A stretch of 64,000 nucleotides of DNA from Streptomyces musisoli (lineage in GTDB: Bacteria > Actinomycetota > Actinomycetes > Streptomycetales > Streptomycetaceae): positions 496,001 through 560,000 of the forward strand of contig NZ_JAERRH010000001.1 in NCBI RefSeq assembly GCF_016741855.1, read 5' to 3'. Below the pieces are notes generated by a model. The model was not told the origin of the DNA. It worked only from the letters and a program-made list of their open reading frames with translations, and ran no database searches. Shown here piece after piece: positions 34,112 through 41,770 of this stretch (position 1 is its first letter; every line of letters starts with the position of its first letter). The position numbers and the translations under genes were made by a program.

Positions 34112-34136
34112 GCCGGGGGACCGCCGCTGCCCCGGC
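34112..34136 (-). terminator. weak hairpin after the inositol-phosphatase-like gene
   Basis: GCCGGGG (34112-34118) pairs with CCCCGGC (34130-34136) over an 11-nt loop, 20 bp beyond the stop of the minus-strand gene ending at 34156. Confidence 0.4.
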
Positions 34137-34155
34137 CCGGGTGACCCCGGCGGTT

Positions 34156-35001
34156 TCAGGACGCGGCGTTCAGCAGGCCGGCCACCCGGCGGGCGGTGGC
34201 CGCGTCCCGGGCCGCGGTGAACGGCAGGGCGTTGCCGCCGGTGACCCGGAACGGCTCGCCGGACAGGGTGAGGTGCGCGCCGCCCGCCTCCTCGACCAGG
34301 AGCAGACCGGCCGCGTGGTCCCAGGCGGCCTCCCAGGAGAACGCCACGGCGTCCAATTCGCCGCGGGCGACCGCGAGATACTCCAGGCCGGCGGAGCCGC
34401 ACGGGCGCGGGGCGAGGCCGTCGGTCCACAGGGCGCGCAGCGCGCGCTTCTGGTCGTCGGTGGTGTAGTCCGGGTGCGAGGTGGCGACGACGAGGTCCCG
34501 GCCGGGCTCCGGCGGGCCCGCGAAGAGGCGCTCGCCGTCCAGGAAGGCGCCCCGGCCGCGGACGGCGGTGGCCAGCTGGTCGCGGGCCGCGGCGTAGGTC
34601 CAGGAGGCTATGACGACGCCGCGGTGGACGAGGGCCACCAGGGTGCAGAAGCCGTCGTCGCCGTGGACGAACTGGCGGGTGCCGTCGACCGGGTCGACGA
34701 TCCAGACCGGTGCGTCGCCCTGGAGCGCCTGGTACACCGCGGGGTCGGCGTGCACGGCTTCCTCGCCGACCACGACCGAGCCGGGCAGCAGCGAGCCGAG
34801 GTCCTCGGTGAGCCGCAGCTCCGCGAGGCGGTCGGCGTCCGTCACGAGGTCGTGCGGGCCGCTCTTCTGGTCCACCTCGTGCGCGGCGAGGCGGCGGAAG
34901 CGGGGCAGGATCTCGGCCGCGGCGGCCTTGCGGACCGCTTCCTCCACGTCGGCCGAGCAGCGGGCGAGAAACTCGTCGATGGTTTCCGTCTCTTCGAACA
35001 T
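34156..35001 (-). CDS. inositol monophosphatase / histidinol-phosphatase family protein
   Basis: A 281-residue Mg-dependent phosphatase. Metal-binding motifs are LVTDADRLAE, VVVGEEAVH (the GEE metal site), and WIVDPVDGTRQFVHGDD (the DPxDGT motif); SWEAAWDHAAGLLLVEEAGG is the C-terminal WDxAAG motif. In Streptomyces, relatives act on inositol phosphate or on histidinol phosphate (HisN); the FVHGDDGF segment fits HisN-like members, but no his genes are near. The upstream gene on this strand, a gamma-glutamyltransferase, ends at its own hairpin, so this gene is separately transcribed. Confidence 0.92.
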   Translation of the reverse strand: MFEETETIDEFLARCSADVEEAVRKAAAAEILPRFRRLAAHEVDQKSGPHDLVTDADRLAELRLTEDLGSLLPGSVVVGEEAVHADPAVYQALQGDAPVWIVDPVDGTRQFVHGDDGFCTLVALVHRGVVIASWTYAAARDQLATAVRGRGAFLDGERLFAGPPEPGRDLVVATSHPDYTTDDQKRALRALWTDGLAPRPCGSAGLEYLAVARGELDAVAFSWEAAWDHAAGLLLVEEAGGAHLTLSGEPFRVTGGNALPFTAARDAATARRVAGLLNAAS

Positions 35002-35033
35002 GCCTCATATGAGAACACGCCCCACTGACAGAC

Positions 35034-35061
35034 CCCGCCCCGCGGGTGAACGCGGGGCGGG
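35034..35061 (-). terminator. hairpin terminator after the gamma-glutamyltransferase gene
   Basis: CCCGCCCCGCG (35034-35044) pairs perfectly with CGCGGGGCGGG (35051-35061) around a 6-nt loop, 35 bp past the stop at 35096. Confidence 0.8.
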
Positions 35062-35095
35062 ATCCGGATGAAGAACGGGAAACCCGGCCGGGCCG

Positions 35096-36955
35096 TCAGC
35101 GGCCGACGGCGTACCCCTGCATCCCGCGCGGGTTCGCCGCCGCCGACAGGACGCCCGTCTCCGGGTCCCGGGCCACCGCGCACAGCCGTCCCTCGGACCA
35201 GGCGGGGCCGACGGTGACGTCGTGGCCGCGCCGCCGCAGCTCCTCGATCACGTCGGGGTCCGTGCGGGACTCCAGGGTCACGCTGCCGGGGCGCCGGCCG
35301 CGGGGGTGGAAGGAGCTGGGGAAGCTGTCGTTGTGCCAGTTGGGGGCGTCGATGGCGCCCTGGAGGTCGAGACCGCCGCGGACAGGGGCGCGCAGCACGG
35401 CGGCCAGGAAGAAGTGCAGCTGCCACTGGTCCTGCTGGTCGCCGCCGGGCGTGCCGAACGCCATGACCGGCACGCCGTCGCGCAGCGCGAGGGACGGGGT
35501 GAGGGTGGTGCGGGGGCGGCGGCCGGGGGTGAGGGTGCCCGGCAGGCCCTCCTCCAGCCAGGTCATCTGCAGGCGCGTGCCGAGCGGGAAGCCGAGTTCG
35601 GGGACGACGGGGTTGGACTGGAGCCAGCCGCCGCTGGGCGTGGCCGCGACCATGTTGCCCCAGCGGTCGACGACGTCCAGGTGGCAGGTGTCGCCGCGGG
35701 TCGTGCCGTCGGCGCCGACCGGGCCGTCGCCGGCCGCCTGTGCCTCCCCGGTCACGTCCGCGAGGGCCGGCGCGCCGGGCAGCCGCGCGACGGTCGGCTC
35801 GCCCGCGCCCATCGGGTCGAAGCCGGGTTCCGCGGACGGCCCGGTCGCGTGCGCCTGTGCGGGCAGCCGCGGGACGCGCCCGCCGGGGCTGCCGGGCCGC
35901 AGGTCGTAAGAGGCCTTCGCACCGACCAGGGCCCGCCGCGCGGCGTTGTAGTCGTCGGACAGCAGGTCCGCGAGGGGCACCTCGGCCGCGTCCCCGTACC
36001 AGGCCTCGCGGTCGGCCATGGCGAGCTTGCAGCCCTCGATCAGCAGGTGGACGTAGTCGGCGGAGCCGTAGGCGGGCAGCTCGGGCGGGAGCAGGGCGAG
36101 CTGCTGGAGGAAGGCGGGGCCCTGGCTCCAGGGACCGGCCTTGCACACCGTCCAGCCGTTCCAGTCGTAGGTCACCGGTGTCTCGTAGGTCGCGGACCAG
36201 CCGGCCAGGTCGGCCTCGGTGAGCGTGCCGGTGTGCCGCTCGCCGCTGGTGTCCATGGTGGGCCGCCGGGACTGCCGCAGCAGGGCCTCGGCGATGAAGC
36301 CGGAGCGCCACACCTCACGGGCGGCGTCGATCCGTGCCTCCCGGTCGCCGGCGTGGGCGGTCTCGGCCAGCAGCCGCTTCCAGGTGGCGGCGAGCGCGGG
36401 ATTGCGCAGCAGCGCGCCGGGGCGCGGTGCCCTGCCGTCCGGCAGGTACACCTCGGCCGACGAGGTCCACTCGGTCTCGAACAGCCGCCGCACGCTCTCG
36501 ACGGTCGCGCCGACGTTGTCCACGGGCGCGTGCCCGTGTTCGGCGTATCCGACGGCGTACTTGAGGACGTCGTCCAGGGACTTGGTGCCGTGGTCGCGCA
36601 GGAGGAGCAGCCAGGCGTCGAAGGCGCCGGGCACGGCGGCGGCGAGCGGTCCGGTGCCCGGTACGAGGTCCAGCCCGAGCCCCCGGTAGTGGGCCGGGGT
36701 GGCGCCCGCCGGGGCCACGCCCTGCCCGCACAGCACGCGCACGGTGCCGCCCGCCGGGGCGAGCAGAATCGGCACCTCGCCGGCCGGCCCGTTGAGGTGG
36801 GGCTCCACGACGTGCAGCACGAACGCACCGGCCACGGCGGCGTCGAAGGCGTTGCCGCCTTCCTCCAGGACCGCCATCGCCGACTGTGAGGCCAGCCAGT
36901 GGGTGGAGGAGACCATGCCGAAGGTGCCCTGGAGAGTGGGCCGGGTGGTGAACAA
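35096..36955 (-). CDS. gamma-glutamyltransferase family N-terminal nucleophile hydrolase
   Basis: About 619 residues, cleaving gamma-glutamyl bonds or related amides. The autoprocessing Thr is in GDTCHLDVVDRWGNMVAATPSGG near residue 425, dividing large and small subunits. N-terminal marks are FGMVSSTHWLASQSAMAVLEEGGNAFDAAVAGAF and GPAGEVPILL. FGTPGGDQQDQWQLHFFLA is the substrate-binding block in the small subunit. I prefer the TTG at 36955, which has GGAGGAG 7 bp upstream. No signal peptide is seen, so it is probably cytoplasmic, unlike typical Ggt; cephalosporin acylase-like members are the alternative. It diverges from the lipoate-ligase-like gene. Confidence 0.9.
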   Translation of the reverse strand: MFTTRPTLQGTFGMVSSTHWLASQSAMAVLEEGGNAFDAAVAGAFVLHVVEPHLNGPAGEVPILLAPAGGTVRVLCGQGVAPAGATPAHYRGLGLDLVPGTGPLAAAVPGAFDAWLLLLRDHGTKSLDDVLKYAVGYAEHGHAPVDNVGATVESVRRLFETEWTSSAEVYLPDGRAPRPGALLRNPALAATWKRLLAETAHAGDREARIDAAREVWRSGFIAEALLRQSRRPTMDTSGERHTGTLTEADLAGWSATYETPVTYDWNGWTVCKAGPWSQGPAFLQQLALLPPELPAYGSADYVHLLIEGCKLAMADREAWYGDAAEVPLADLLSDDYNAARRALVGAKASYDLRPGSPGGRVPRLPAQAHATGPSAEPGFDPMGAGEPTVARLPGAPALADVTGEAQAAGDGPVGADGTTRGDTCHLDVVDRWGNMVAATPSGGWLQSNPVVPELGFPLGTRLQMTWLEEGLPGTLTPGRRPRTTLTPSLALRDGVPVMAFGTPGGDQQDQWQLHFFLAAVLRAPVRGGLDLQGAIDAPNWHNDSFPSSFHPRGRRPGSVTLESRTDPDVIEELRRRGHDVTVGPAWSEGRLCAVARDPETGVLSAAANPRGMQGYAVGR

Positions 36956-37074
36956 CGGCGTGCTCCTCCGCTCGGGTACGTCTGCCGGGTGAATCGTACG
37001 GAGGTGGCCGGCTGCCGGGAACACCACGCCGGCGCCCCGCGTTGGTCTCGTGCGGCAGGAACGGAGGCCATGGC

Positions 37075-38139
37075 GTGCATGGTGAGTACAAGGTGCCCGG
37101 CGGCAAGCTCGTCGTGGTGGACGTGGACGTCGAGGACGGCGTGCTGCGGCACGTACGCGTGGCCGGCGACTTCTTCCTGGAGCCGGACGAGGCGCTGGAT
37201 GCGGTGAACGGCGCGCTGGAGGGCGCGCCCGCGGACACCGACGCGGCGGGGCTGGCCGCGCGGATCGACGCGGCCCTCCCGGCGGGGACGGTGATGTACG
37301 GCCTGACGGCGGAGGGCGTCGGCGTCGCGGTGCGCCGCGCGCTCGCGCGCGCCACGGACTGGACCGACTACGACTGGCAGCTGATCCACGAGGCCCCGCA
37401 GTCGCCGGCCCTGCACATGGCGCTGGACGAGGTGCTGACCGCCGAGGTGGCGGCGGGCCGGCGGCCGCCGACGCTGCGGGTGTGGGAGTGGGCCGCCCCT
37501 GCGGTGATCATCGGCAGCTTCCAGTCGCTGCGCAACGAGGTGGACCCCGAGGGCGCCGCCCGGCACGGCATCGAGGTGGTGCGGCGGATCTCCGGCGGCG
37601 GTGCGATGTTCGTGGAGCCCGGCAACACGATCACCTACTCGCTGTCGGTGCCCGAGTCCCTCGTACAGGGCCTGTCCTTCCAGGACAGCTACGCCTACCT
37701 GGACGACTGGGTGCTGGGCGCGCTCGGCGACATGGGCATCCGGGCCTGGTACCAGCCGCTGAACGACATCGCCACGGACCAGGGCAAGATCGCGGGCGCG
37801 GCACAGAAGCGGATCGTCGGACCGGACGGGGGGCCGGGTGCCGTGCTGCACCACGTGACCATGTCGTACGACATCGACGCCGACAAGATGGTCGAGGTGC
37901 TGCGGATCGGGCGGGAGAAGCTGTCCGGCAAGGGGACGGCGAGCGCGAAGAAGCGGGTCGATCCGCTGCGCCGGCAGACGGGGCTGGCGCGCGAGGCCGT
38001 GATCGACCGGATGATCGAGTCCTTCCGCGCGCGGTACGGCCTGGTGCAGGGCAAGGTCACCGACGGGGAGCTGGCCCGGGCCCGGGAGCTGGCGCACACC
38101 AAGTTCACGTCGCCCGAGTGGACGGCGCGGGTGCCGTAG
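37075..38139 (+). CDS. lipoate-protein ligase-like protein with N-terminal accessory domain
   Basis: About 354 residues. The catalytic biotin/lipoate ligase fold occupies residues about 95-320: SPALHMALDEVLTAEV, LRVWEWAAPAVIIGSFQS, VVRRISGGGAMFVEPGNTITYSL with the RRxSGGGxV/MxxxxGN lipoyl-adenylate loop, and GKIAGAAQKRI with the catalytic Lys. Residues 1-85 (GEYKVPGGKLVVVDVDVEDG, FFLEPDEALDAVNGALEG) resemble the LplA accessory domain, normally C-terminal or a separate LplB. GTG 37075 has GGAGG 7 bp upstream. It should attach lipoate or octanoate to E2 or GcvH proteins. Confidence 0.88.
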   Translation: MHGEYKVPGGKLVVVDVDVEDGVLRHVRVAGDFFLEPDEALDAVNGALEGAPADTDAAGLAARIDAALPAGTVMYGLTAEGVGVAVRRALARATDWTDYDWQLIHEAPQSPALHMALDEVLTAEVAAGRRPPTLRVWEWAAPAVIIGSFQSLRNEVDPEGAARHGIEVVRRISGGGAMFVEPGNTITYSLSVPESLVQGLSFQDSYAYLDDWVLGALGDMGIRAWYQPLNDIATDQGKIAGAAQKRIVGPDGGPGAVLHHVTMSYDIDADKMVEVLRIGREKLSGKGTASAKKRVDPLRRQTGLAREAVIDRMIESFRARYGLVQGKVTDGELARARELAHTKFTSPEWTARVP

Positions 38140-38313
38140 CCGCCGGCCCCGGCAGCGGTTCAGGAACGGGTCAAGGGCTGTCCTGTCCTCGGCCAAAGGG
38201 ACGTATGAGTTCGGTGAGCGTCCGGGTGGCCGCCCTGACATAGCCGGATTCGGCCCGTTGTCCGCTGGCTACCGTGGTCGAGCCCAGATCGGCCAGGGGA
38301 AGCACGGGAAGAG

Positions 38314-38823
38314 GTGACGGCGGTGGGGGCGCCGATACGTCCACGCCTGCTCGATTTCGTGGAGCAGGATCCGCCGGGACAGCGGGTGCCCGGGCAGGAT
38401 CCGCCGCGTTCGCAGCTGCTGGACCTCGTGGCGGCGGCCCCGCCGCCGGGCCCGGCGGCGGACGGCCGTGCCCGCCCCCGGCCGGGTGTGCCCGCGTACC
38501 ACACGCCGGTGTGCGTACCGGCGCATCCGAGGTCCGTCGCCGGGACCGGTACGGACGGCCGGCCCGCGCGCGTGCCCTTCATCGTCCTCGAACTGTTCGA
38601 GCATCCCGCGCACGGCACCGTGGCGTTCGCGTTCAGCACGCCCCGGAGGCTGGCCCAGGTCCTGGGCGACGCGCAGCCGTGGGTCGCCGCCTCGCTCGGG
38701 CCGCTCGCGGAGAACGTGGCCGAACAGGGTGTTCCCGTGCTGCTCGACCCGGCGGTGACGCCCGGGGAACCCCACTGGCGGCCGCGGGACGTGGCCGCCT
38801 ACGCGCGGGAGGTGCGCCGGTGA
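38314..38823 (+). CDS. SAV_915-like hypothetical protein at the head of a WXG gene set
   Basis: A 169-residue protein. The N-terminal half is Pro-rich and disordered; the C-terminal half (VPFIVLELFEHPAHGTVAFAFSTPRRLAQVLGDAQPW, GVPVLLDPAVTPGE) resembles SAV_915/SseB-like small domains often encoded beside Streptomyces WXG100 proteins; this is recollection, not a search. The GTG at 38314 follows GGGAAGAG; GTG 38323 is also possible. Its stop overlaps the next start (GTGA), so the genes form one operon running to at least 40928. Confidence 0.65.
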   Translation: MTAVGAPIRPRLLDFVEQDPPGQRVPGQDPPRSQLLDLVAAAPPPGPAADGRARPRPGVPAYHTPVCVPAHPRSVAGTGTDGRPARVPFIVLELFEHPAHGTVAFAFSTPRRLAQVLGDAQPWVAASLGPLAENVAEQGVPVLLDPAVTPGEPHWRPRDVAAYAREVRR

Positions 38824-39119
38824 GCGACTTCAAGGCGGTCTACGACGACCTGGCCTCGATGGCGAAGACGTTCCACGAGCAGGCCGGCGACTACCGCAAG
38901 CTGCGCGCCGACGTGGCGCCGCCCGTGGTCAGCGGCGGTGCCGCGGGCCTGGACTCGGCCATCAAGGAGGTCTCGGACCTCATCGTCGCGCTGCACATCG
39001 GCATGGCCGACCGGATGGACGACCACGGGGACAAGGTCGCCTACGCCCGGGACTCCTTCCACCGGCACGACGTGGACGTCCACGGCGTGTTCGAGGACCT
39101 GATGGCGGGTGAGAACTGA
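38820..39119 (+). CDS. small helical WXG-associated protein (DUF6317-like)
   Basis: A 99-residue helical hairpin, MSDFKAVYDDLASMAKTF, then SAIKEVSDLIVALHIGMADRMDDHGDKVAYARDSF. The size and two-helix pattern are those of ESX/WXG100-superfamily proteins, but no WxG turn is present; such chaperone-like partners heterodimerise with the following large WXG protein. GTG 38820 overlaps the previous stop, and its TGA overlaps the next ATG. Confidence 0.75.
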   Translation: MSDFKAVYDDLASMAKTFHEQAGDYRKLRADVAPPVVSGGAAGLDSAIKEVSDLIVALHIGMADRMDDHGDKVAYARDSFHRHDVDVHGVFEDLMAGEN

Positions 39120-40102
39120 TGGGTGACAGCTGGGTCGGCGGCGACATCGGCGGACTGCGCACGATGGCCGAGACCTACAAGAACGCCAAGGACAAGCTCG
39201 ACGACGTGGTCAAGCCGCTCAGCGGCTCCGTCGAGAAGCTGGTCGGCGACGCGAGCTGGAAGGGCGAGGCGGCCGAGGGCTTCCGCGCCAAGTGGAGCGA
39301 GGACGCGCTGGCCGCCGGCGGTTTCGCCGAACTGGTGCACGCGGCGGGCGAGATCCTCCAGACGCTCGGCGACGCGCTGTTCACGTGCGAGACGTCGCTG
39401 CAGAACGCGCAGCACATCGCGGCCCGCAAGGGTGTGGCGACGGACCCCAGGGGCGCGCCGCAGCCCATCATGACGGCGTCTCCCCCGAGCGCGGACGACC
39501 AGAAGACCATCTCCGCGATGAACGAGTACGCCAAGGTGCGCGACGAGATCCTGCACACCGCGCAGCACGCGCGACTGGTGGCGGCGCAGCAGTTGCAGGG
39601 GCTGTACGACAAGGTCACGTCGAAGGACGGCTCGGTGTCGCCGGGCGACAAGGTCACCCTGTACGACGCGCTGCGCGGCCTGTACGCGTACGACGCCGAG
39701 GACGCCCGGGCGGGCGGCAAGGAGGCCCGCGCGCACATCGACTCGGCCAGGGCCGAGGCGCAGGCGGCCAAGAAGCAGCTCCGCGCCGAGCGCAAGGTGT
39801 TCCAGCAGCAGGGCCGCAAGATGCCCGACGACCTGCCCGCCAAGAGCGCCTACCGCGACGCGGTCGACAAGGTCGGTGCGCTGGAGGAGGACATCGCACG
39901 CGCCGGCAACGGCAGCACCAAGCTGCCGTACGACCGCGCCCTGAACGTCAAACTGGCCGACGCCGCCGACGCGTTGCGGCTGGGCAAGGGGCTGGAGGCG
40001 CTGCCGGAGGCCCTCCGGGAGCTGCCGGTCCTGGACGTCGCCGCGGCCGCCGCGTGCGGTCTGATCGAGGCGAAGGACGACCATGACAAGGGCTGGTCCT
40101 GA
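39119..40102 (+). CDS. large WXG100-domain protein, ended by an in-frame TGA
   Basis: Residues 1-100 are a WXG100 helical hairpin with the turn DASWKGEAAEGF; residues 130-320 are a long helical region (DEILHTAQHARLVAAQQLQGLY, ARAEAQAAKKQLRAERKVFQQQG). In type VII secretion, such N-termini direct export and the C-terminus is often an effector or pore. Here TGA at 40100-40102 stops the frame after KDDHDKGWS, yet the same frame stays open for 99 more codons and ends where the next gene begins. A single change of a Trp codon TGG to TGA explains this. It may be a pseudogene, a sequencing error, or a readthrough gene (the TGA is followed by C). Confidence 0.8.
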   Translation: MGDSWVGGDIGGLRTMAETYKNAKDKLDDVVKPLSGSVEKLVGDASWKGEAAEGFRAKWSEDALAAGGFAELVHAAGEILQTLGDALFTCETSLQNAQHIAARKGVATDPRGAPQPIMTASPPSADDQKTISAMNEYAKVRDEILHTAQHARLVAAQQLQGLYDKVTSKDGSVSPGDKVTLYDALRGLYAYDAEDARAGGKEARAHIDSARAEAQAAKKQLRAERKVFQQQGRKMPDDLPAKSAYRDAVDKVGALEEDIARAGNGSTKLPYDRALNVKLADAADALRLGKGLEALPEALRELPVLDVAAAAACGLIEAKDDHDKGWS

Positions 40103-40402
40103 CAGCATTCCGTCGTCGTCGACGGCGGGGCCGCCCTCGGCGGTCTGGCCGCCGGTGCGGCGATCACGGCGGCGCTGCCCGTCGAGGGTGCCGTCGCCGT
40201 CGCCGCGGTCGGCGTGGGCACGGTGGTCGCCGCGACGTCCGTCCTGGATCACGCCTTCCACGAGCACTGGAGCGAGGACATCCACGACCACGGGGTCGTC
40301 GGGGGCGTGTGGACCGGGACGAAGCACGTCGCCTCGGAGACCGTCGACGACGGAAAACGACTGGTGAAGGATGTCTGGCATGGCGTCACGAGCATCTTCT
40401 GA
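40103..40402 (+). pseudogene. in-frame continuation of the WXG protein after the TGA
   Basis: The frame of the WXG gene continues after the TGA as QHSVVVDGGAALGGLAAGAA..., a hydrophobic Gly/Ala stretch like a membrane-insertion segment, then LDHAFHEHWSEDIHDHG and a C-terminal helix KRLVKDVWHGVTSIF. Codon use matches the neighbours. Its stop at 40402 overlaps the start of the next gene by 23 bp, the arrangement expected if the full 427-residue protein were once, or still is, translated. The best internal start would be GTG 40214, without a good ribosome binding site. Confidence 0.7.
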
Positions 40403-40928
40403 GGCCCCGGCGGCCGGGTATTCCGTCCCGGTTCCCGCCCTGCCGCGCCTGGGCCGGACCTGGTACCGGCGCGGCGCGCCCTACTGGCTGCGCCGCGCCC
40501 GTACGACGGTGTTCGTCGTCCTCGCCATGGCCCTGTTCTCCCTCTTCGCGCTGGGCCTGTACGAGGGGGTCCGCGACCTCCTGCCGTCCACCGTGCGGGT
40601 CGTGTGGGACGGCGTGCAGGTGGCCGCGTCCGTCGTGGCCCTGGTGTGGGGCGCGGTGGCTCATCGCCGGGAGCACCGCGAGGCGCTGCTGGATCCCCCC
40701 GATCCCGCCCGGACCGCCCGGGCCAAGCGCGACCACGACCGGCGCGTGCCGGGCCGGATCGCCCTCGGCCGCGGGCTCGTACTGCTCGCCGCGCCCGTGA
40801 TGCCGGCGTTCGCGGCCTATGTCGCCGGACGGCTCCTCTTCTGGCTCACCGTCCGCGAGTACCCCAGCGAGGCCGGCGCCCGCCGGTGGCTCGAGGAGCA
40901 CGCCACCCGACCCGCGGCACAGCAATGA
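40380..40928 (+). CDS. membrane protein of the WXG operon
   Basis: A 182-residue protein with about three hydrophobic segments: TTVFVVLAMALFSLFALGLYEGV, VQVAASVVALVWGAVA and LVLLAAPVMPAFAAYVAGRLLFWL. It is not recognised. ATG 40380 has AAGGA 8 bp upstream and lies inside the end of the WXG continuation frame, implying translational coupling. The Arg-rich central loop (ARTARAKRDHDRRVPGR) suggests a cytoplasmic face. It is probably the anchor or immunity partner of the WXG protein; that is inference. Confidence 0.72.
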   Translation: MASRASSEAPAAGYSVPVPALPRLGRTWYRRGAPYWLRRARTTVFVVLAMALFSLFALGLYEGVRDLLPSTVRVVWDGVQVAASVVALVWGAVAHRREHREALLDPPDPARTARAKRDHDRRVPGRIALGRGLVLLAAPVMPAFAAYVAGRLLFWLTVREYPSEAGARRWLEEHATRPAAQQ

Positions 40929-41087
40929 GCATAAGGGGCAAAGCGGTACGTCGTGAGCGGGCGGCCGTAACCGGCCGGGTACGCAGCGAGTTGGCCCTTC
41001 CGCCCCACAGGTACTCGTGTGAAACTGTCGTCCCCGTCCACCATGCGGACCCCCACTCCGCACCCCCTCCCCCACGAGAAGTGCGCC

Positions 41088-41750
41088 GTGCGTTCTCTTC
41101 CTCTGCCGCTCGCCCTCATCGCGCGTCTGACCCCGGTCGCCGTGCTGGCCTGCGCCGGCTGGGCACTGACGTCGGACCCCGAGGCACCGCCCACCGCCGG
41201 TCACCAGCAGACCCGGCAGACCCCGGCCGCGCAGACCTCCGAACCGTCCTCCACCGCGGCGACGAAGACGTACGCCACCGCGCCCTCCCCGTGCGGGAGT
41301 GTGCCCGCCGCCACCGTCAAGGCCCTGGTGCCGGGGGCGAAGACGGCGGGCAAGGAGATCCCGTCGACGGACACCAGGCTGCGCCGCACCTGCTCCTGGA
41401 ACGCGCTCCAGGGGTACGACTACCGCTGGCTCGACGTGTCGTTCGAGCTCGGCGAGTCGGACCAGGAGGTGAAGAAGGCGTACGAGCAGCGGGTCGCCGA
41501 GAGAAGCGGCGGCGGGGCCGTCCCGGGGCTCGGGGACAGCGCCTACTCGGTCGTGAACCTCACCACGGAGGACAAGCAGCAGACCCGTGAGGGCGTGGTG
41601 CTGGCCCGCGTCTCCAACGCCCTCGTGGTCGTCACCTACAGCGGCAGCGACTTCGAGTCCAAGACGGCCCCCGGCACGGACGAGATCAACAAGGGGGCCA
41701 TCAAGGCGGCGAAGTCCGCGGTGGCCGCGCTGGGCGGCGGCCAGGGCTGA
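41088..41750 (+). CDS. DUF3558-like secreted or lipid-anchored protein
   Basis: About 220 residues. From GTG 41088 the sequence starts with a signal peptide, RSLPLPLALIARLTPVAVLACAGWAL, with AVLAC as possible lipobox; a Ser/Thr/Pro linker follows. The domain with CGSVPAATVKALVPGAK, RRTCSWNALQGYDYRWLDVSFEL and VVLARVSNALVVVTYSG resembles DUF3558 lipoproteins that accompany type VII genes in actinomycetes. A GTG at 41019 is the alternative start, but would place 23 residues before the signal. The gap from 40929 holds nothing clear. Confidence 0.75.
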   Translation: MRSLPLPLALIARLTPVAVLACAGWALTSDPEAPPTAGHQQTRQTPAAQTSEPSSTAATKTYATAPSPCGSVPAATVKALVPGAKTAGKEIPSTDTRLRRTCSWNALQGYDYRWLDVSFELGESDQEVKKAYEQRVAERSGGGAVPGLGDSAYSVVNLTTEDKQQTREGVVLARVSNALVVVTYSGSDFESKTAPGTDEINKGAIKAAKSAVAALGGGQG

Positions 41751-41770
41751 GTCCCCGGACCCGCCGGTGC

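Noticed and set aside
40214..40402. Independent 62-codon gene after the WXG protein
   Set aside because: It is in the same frame as the WXG gene, its GTG has no ribosome binding site, and the open frame continues back to the TGA, so it is better explained as the cut-off C-terminus.
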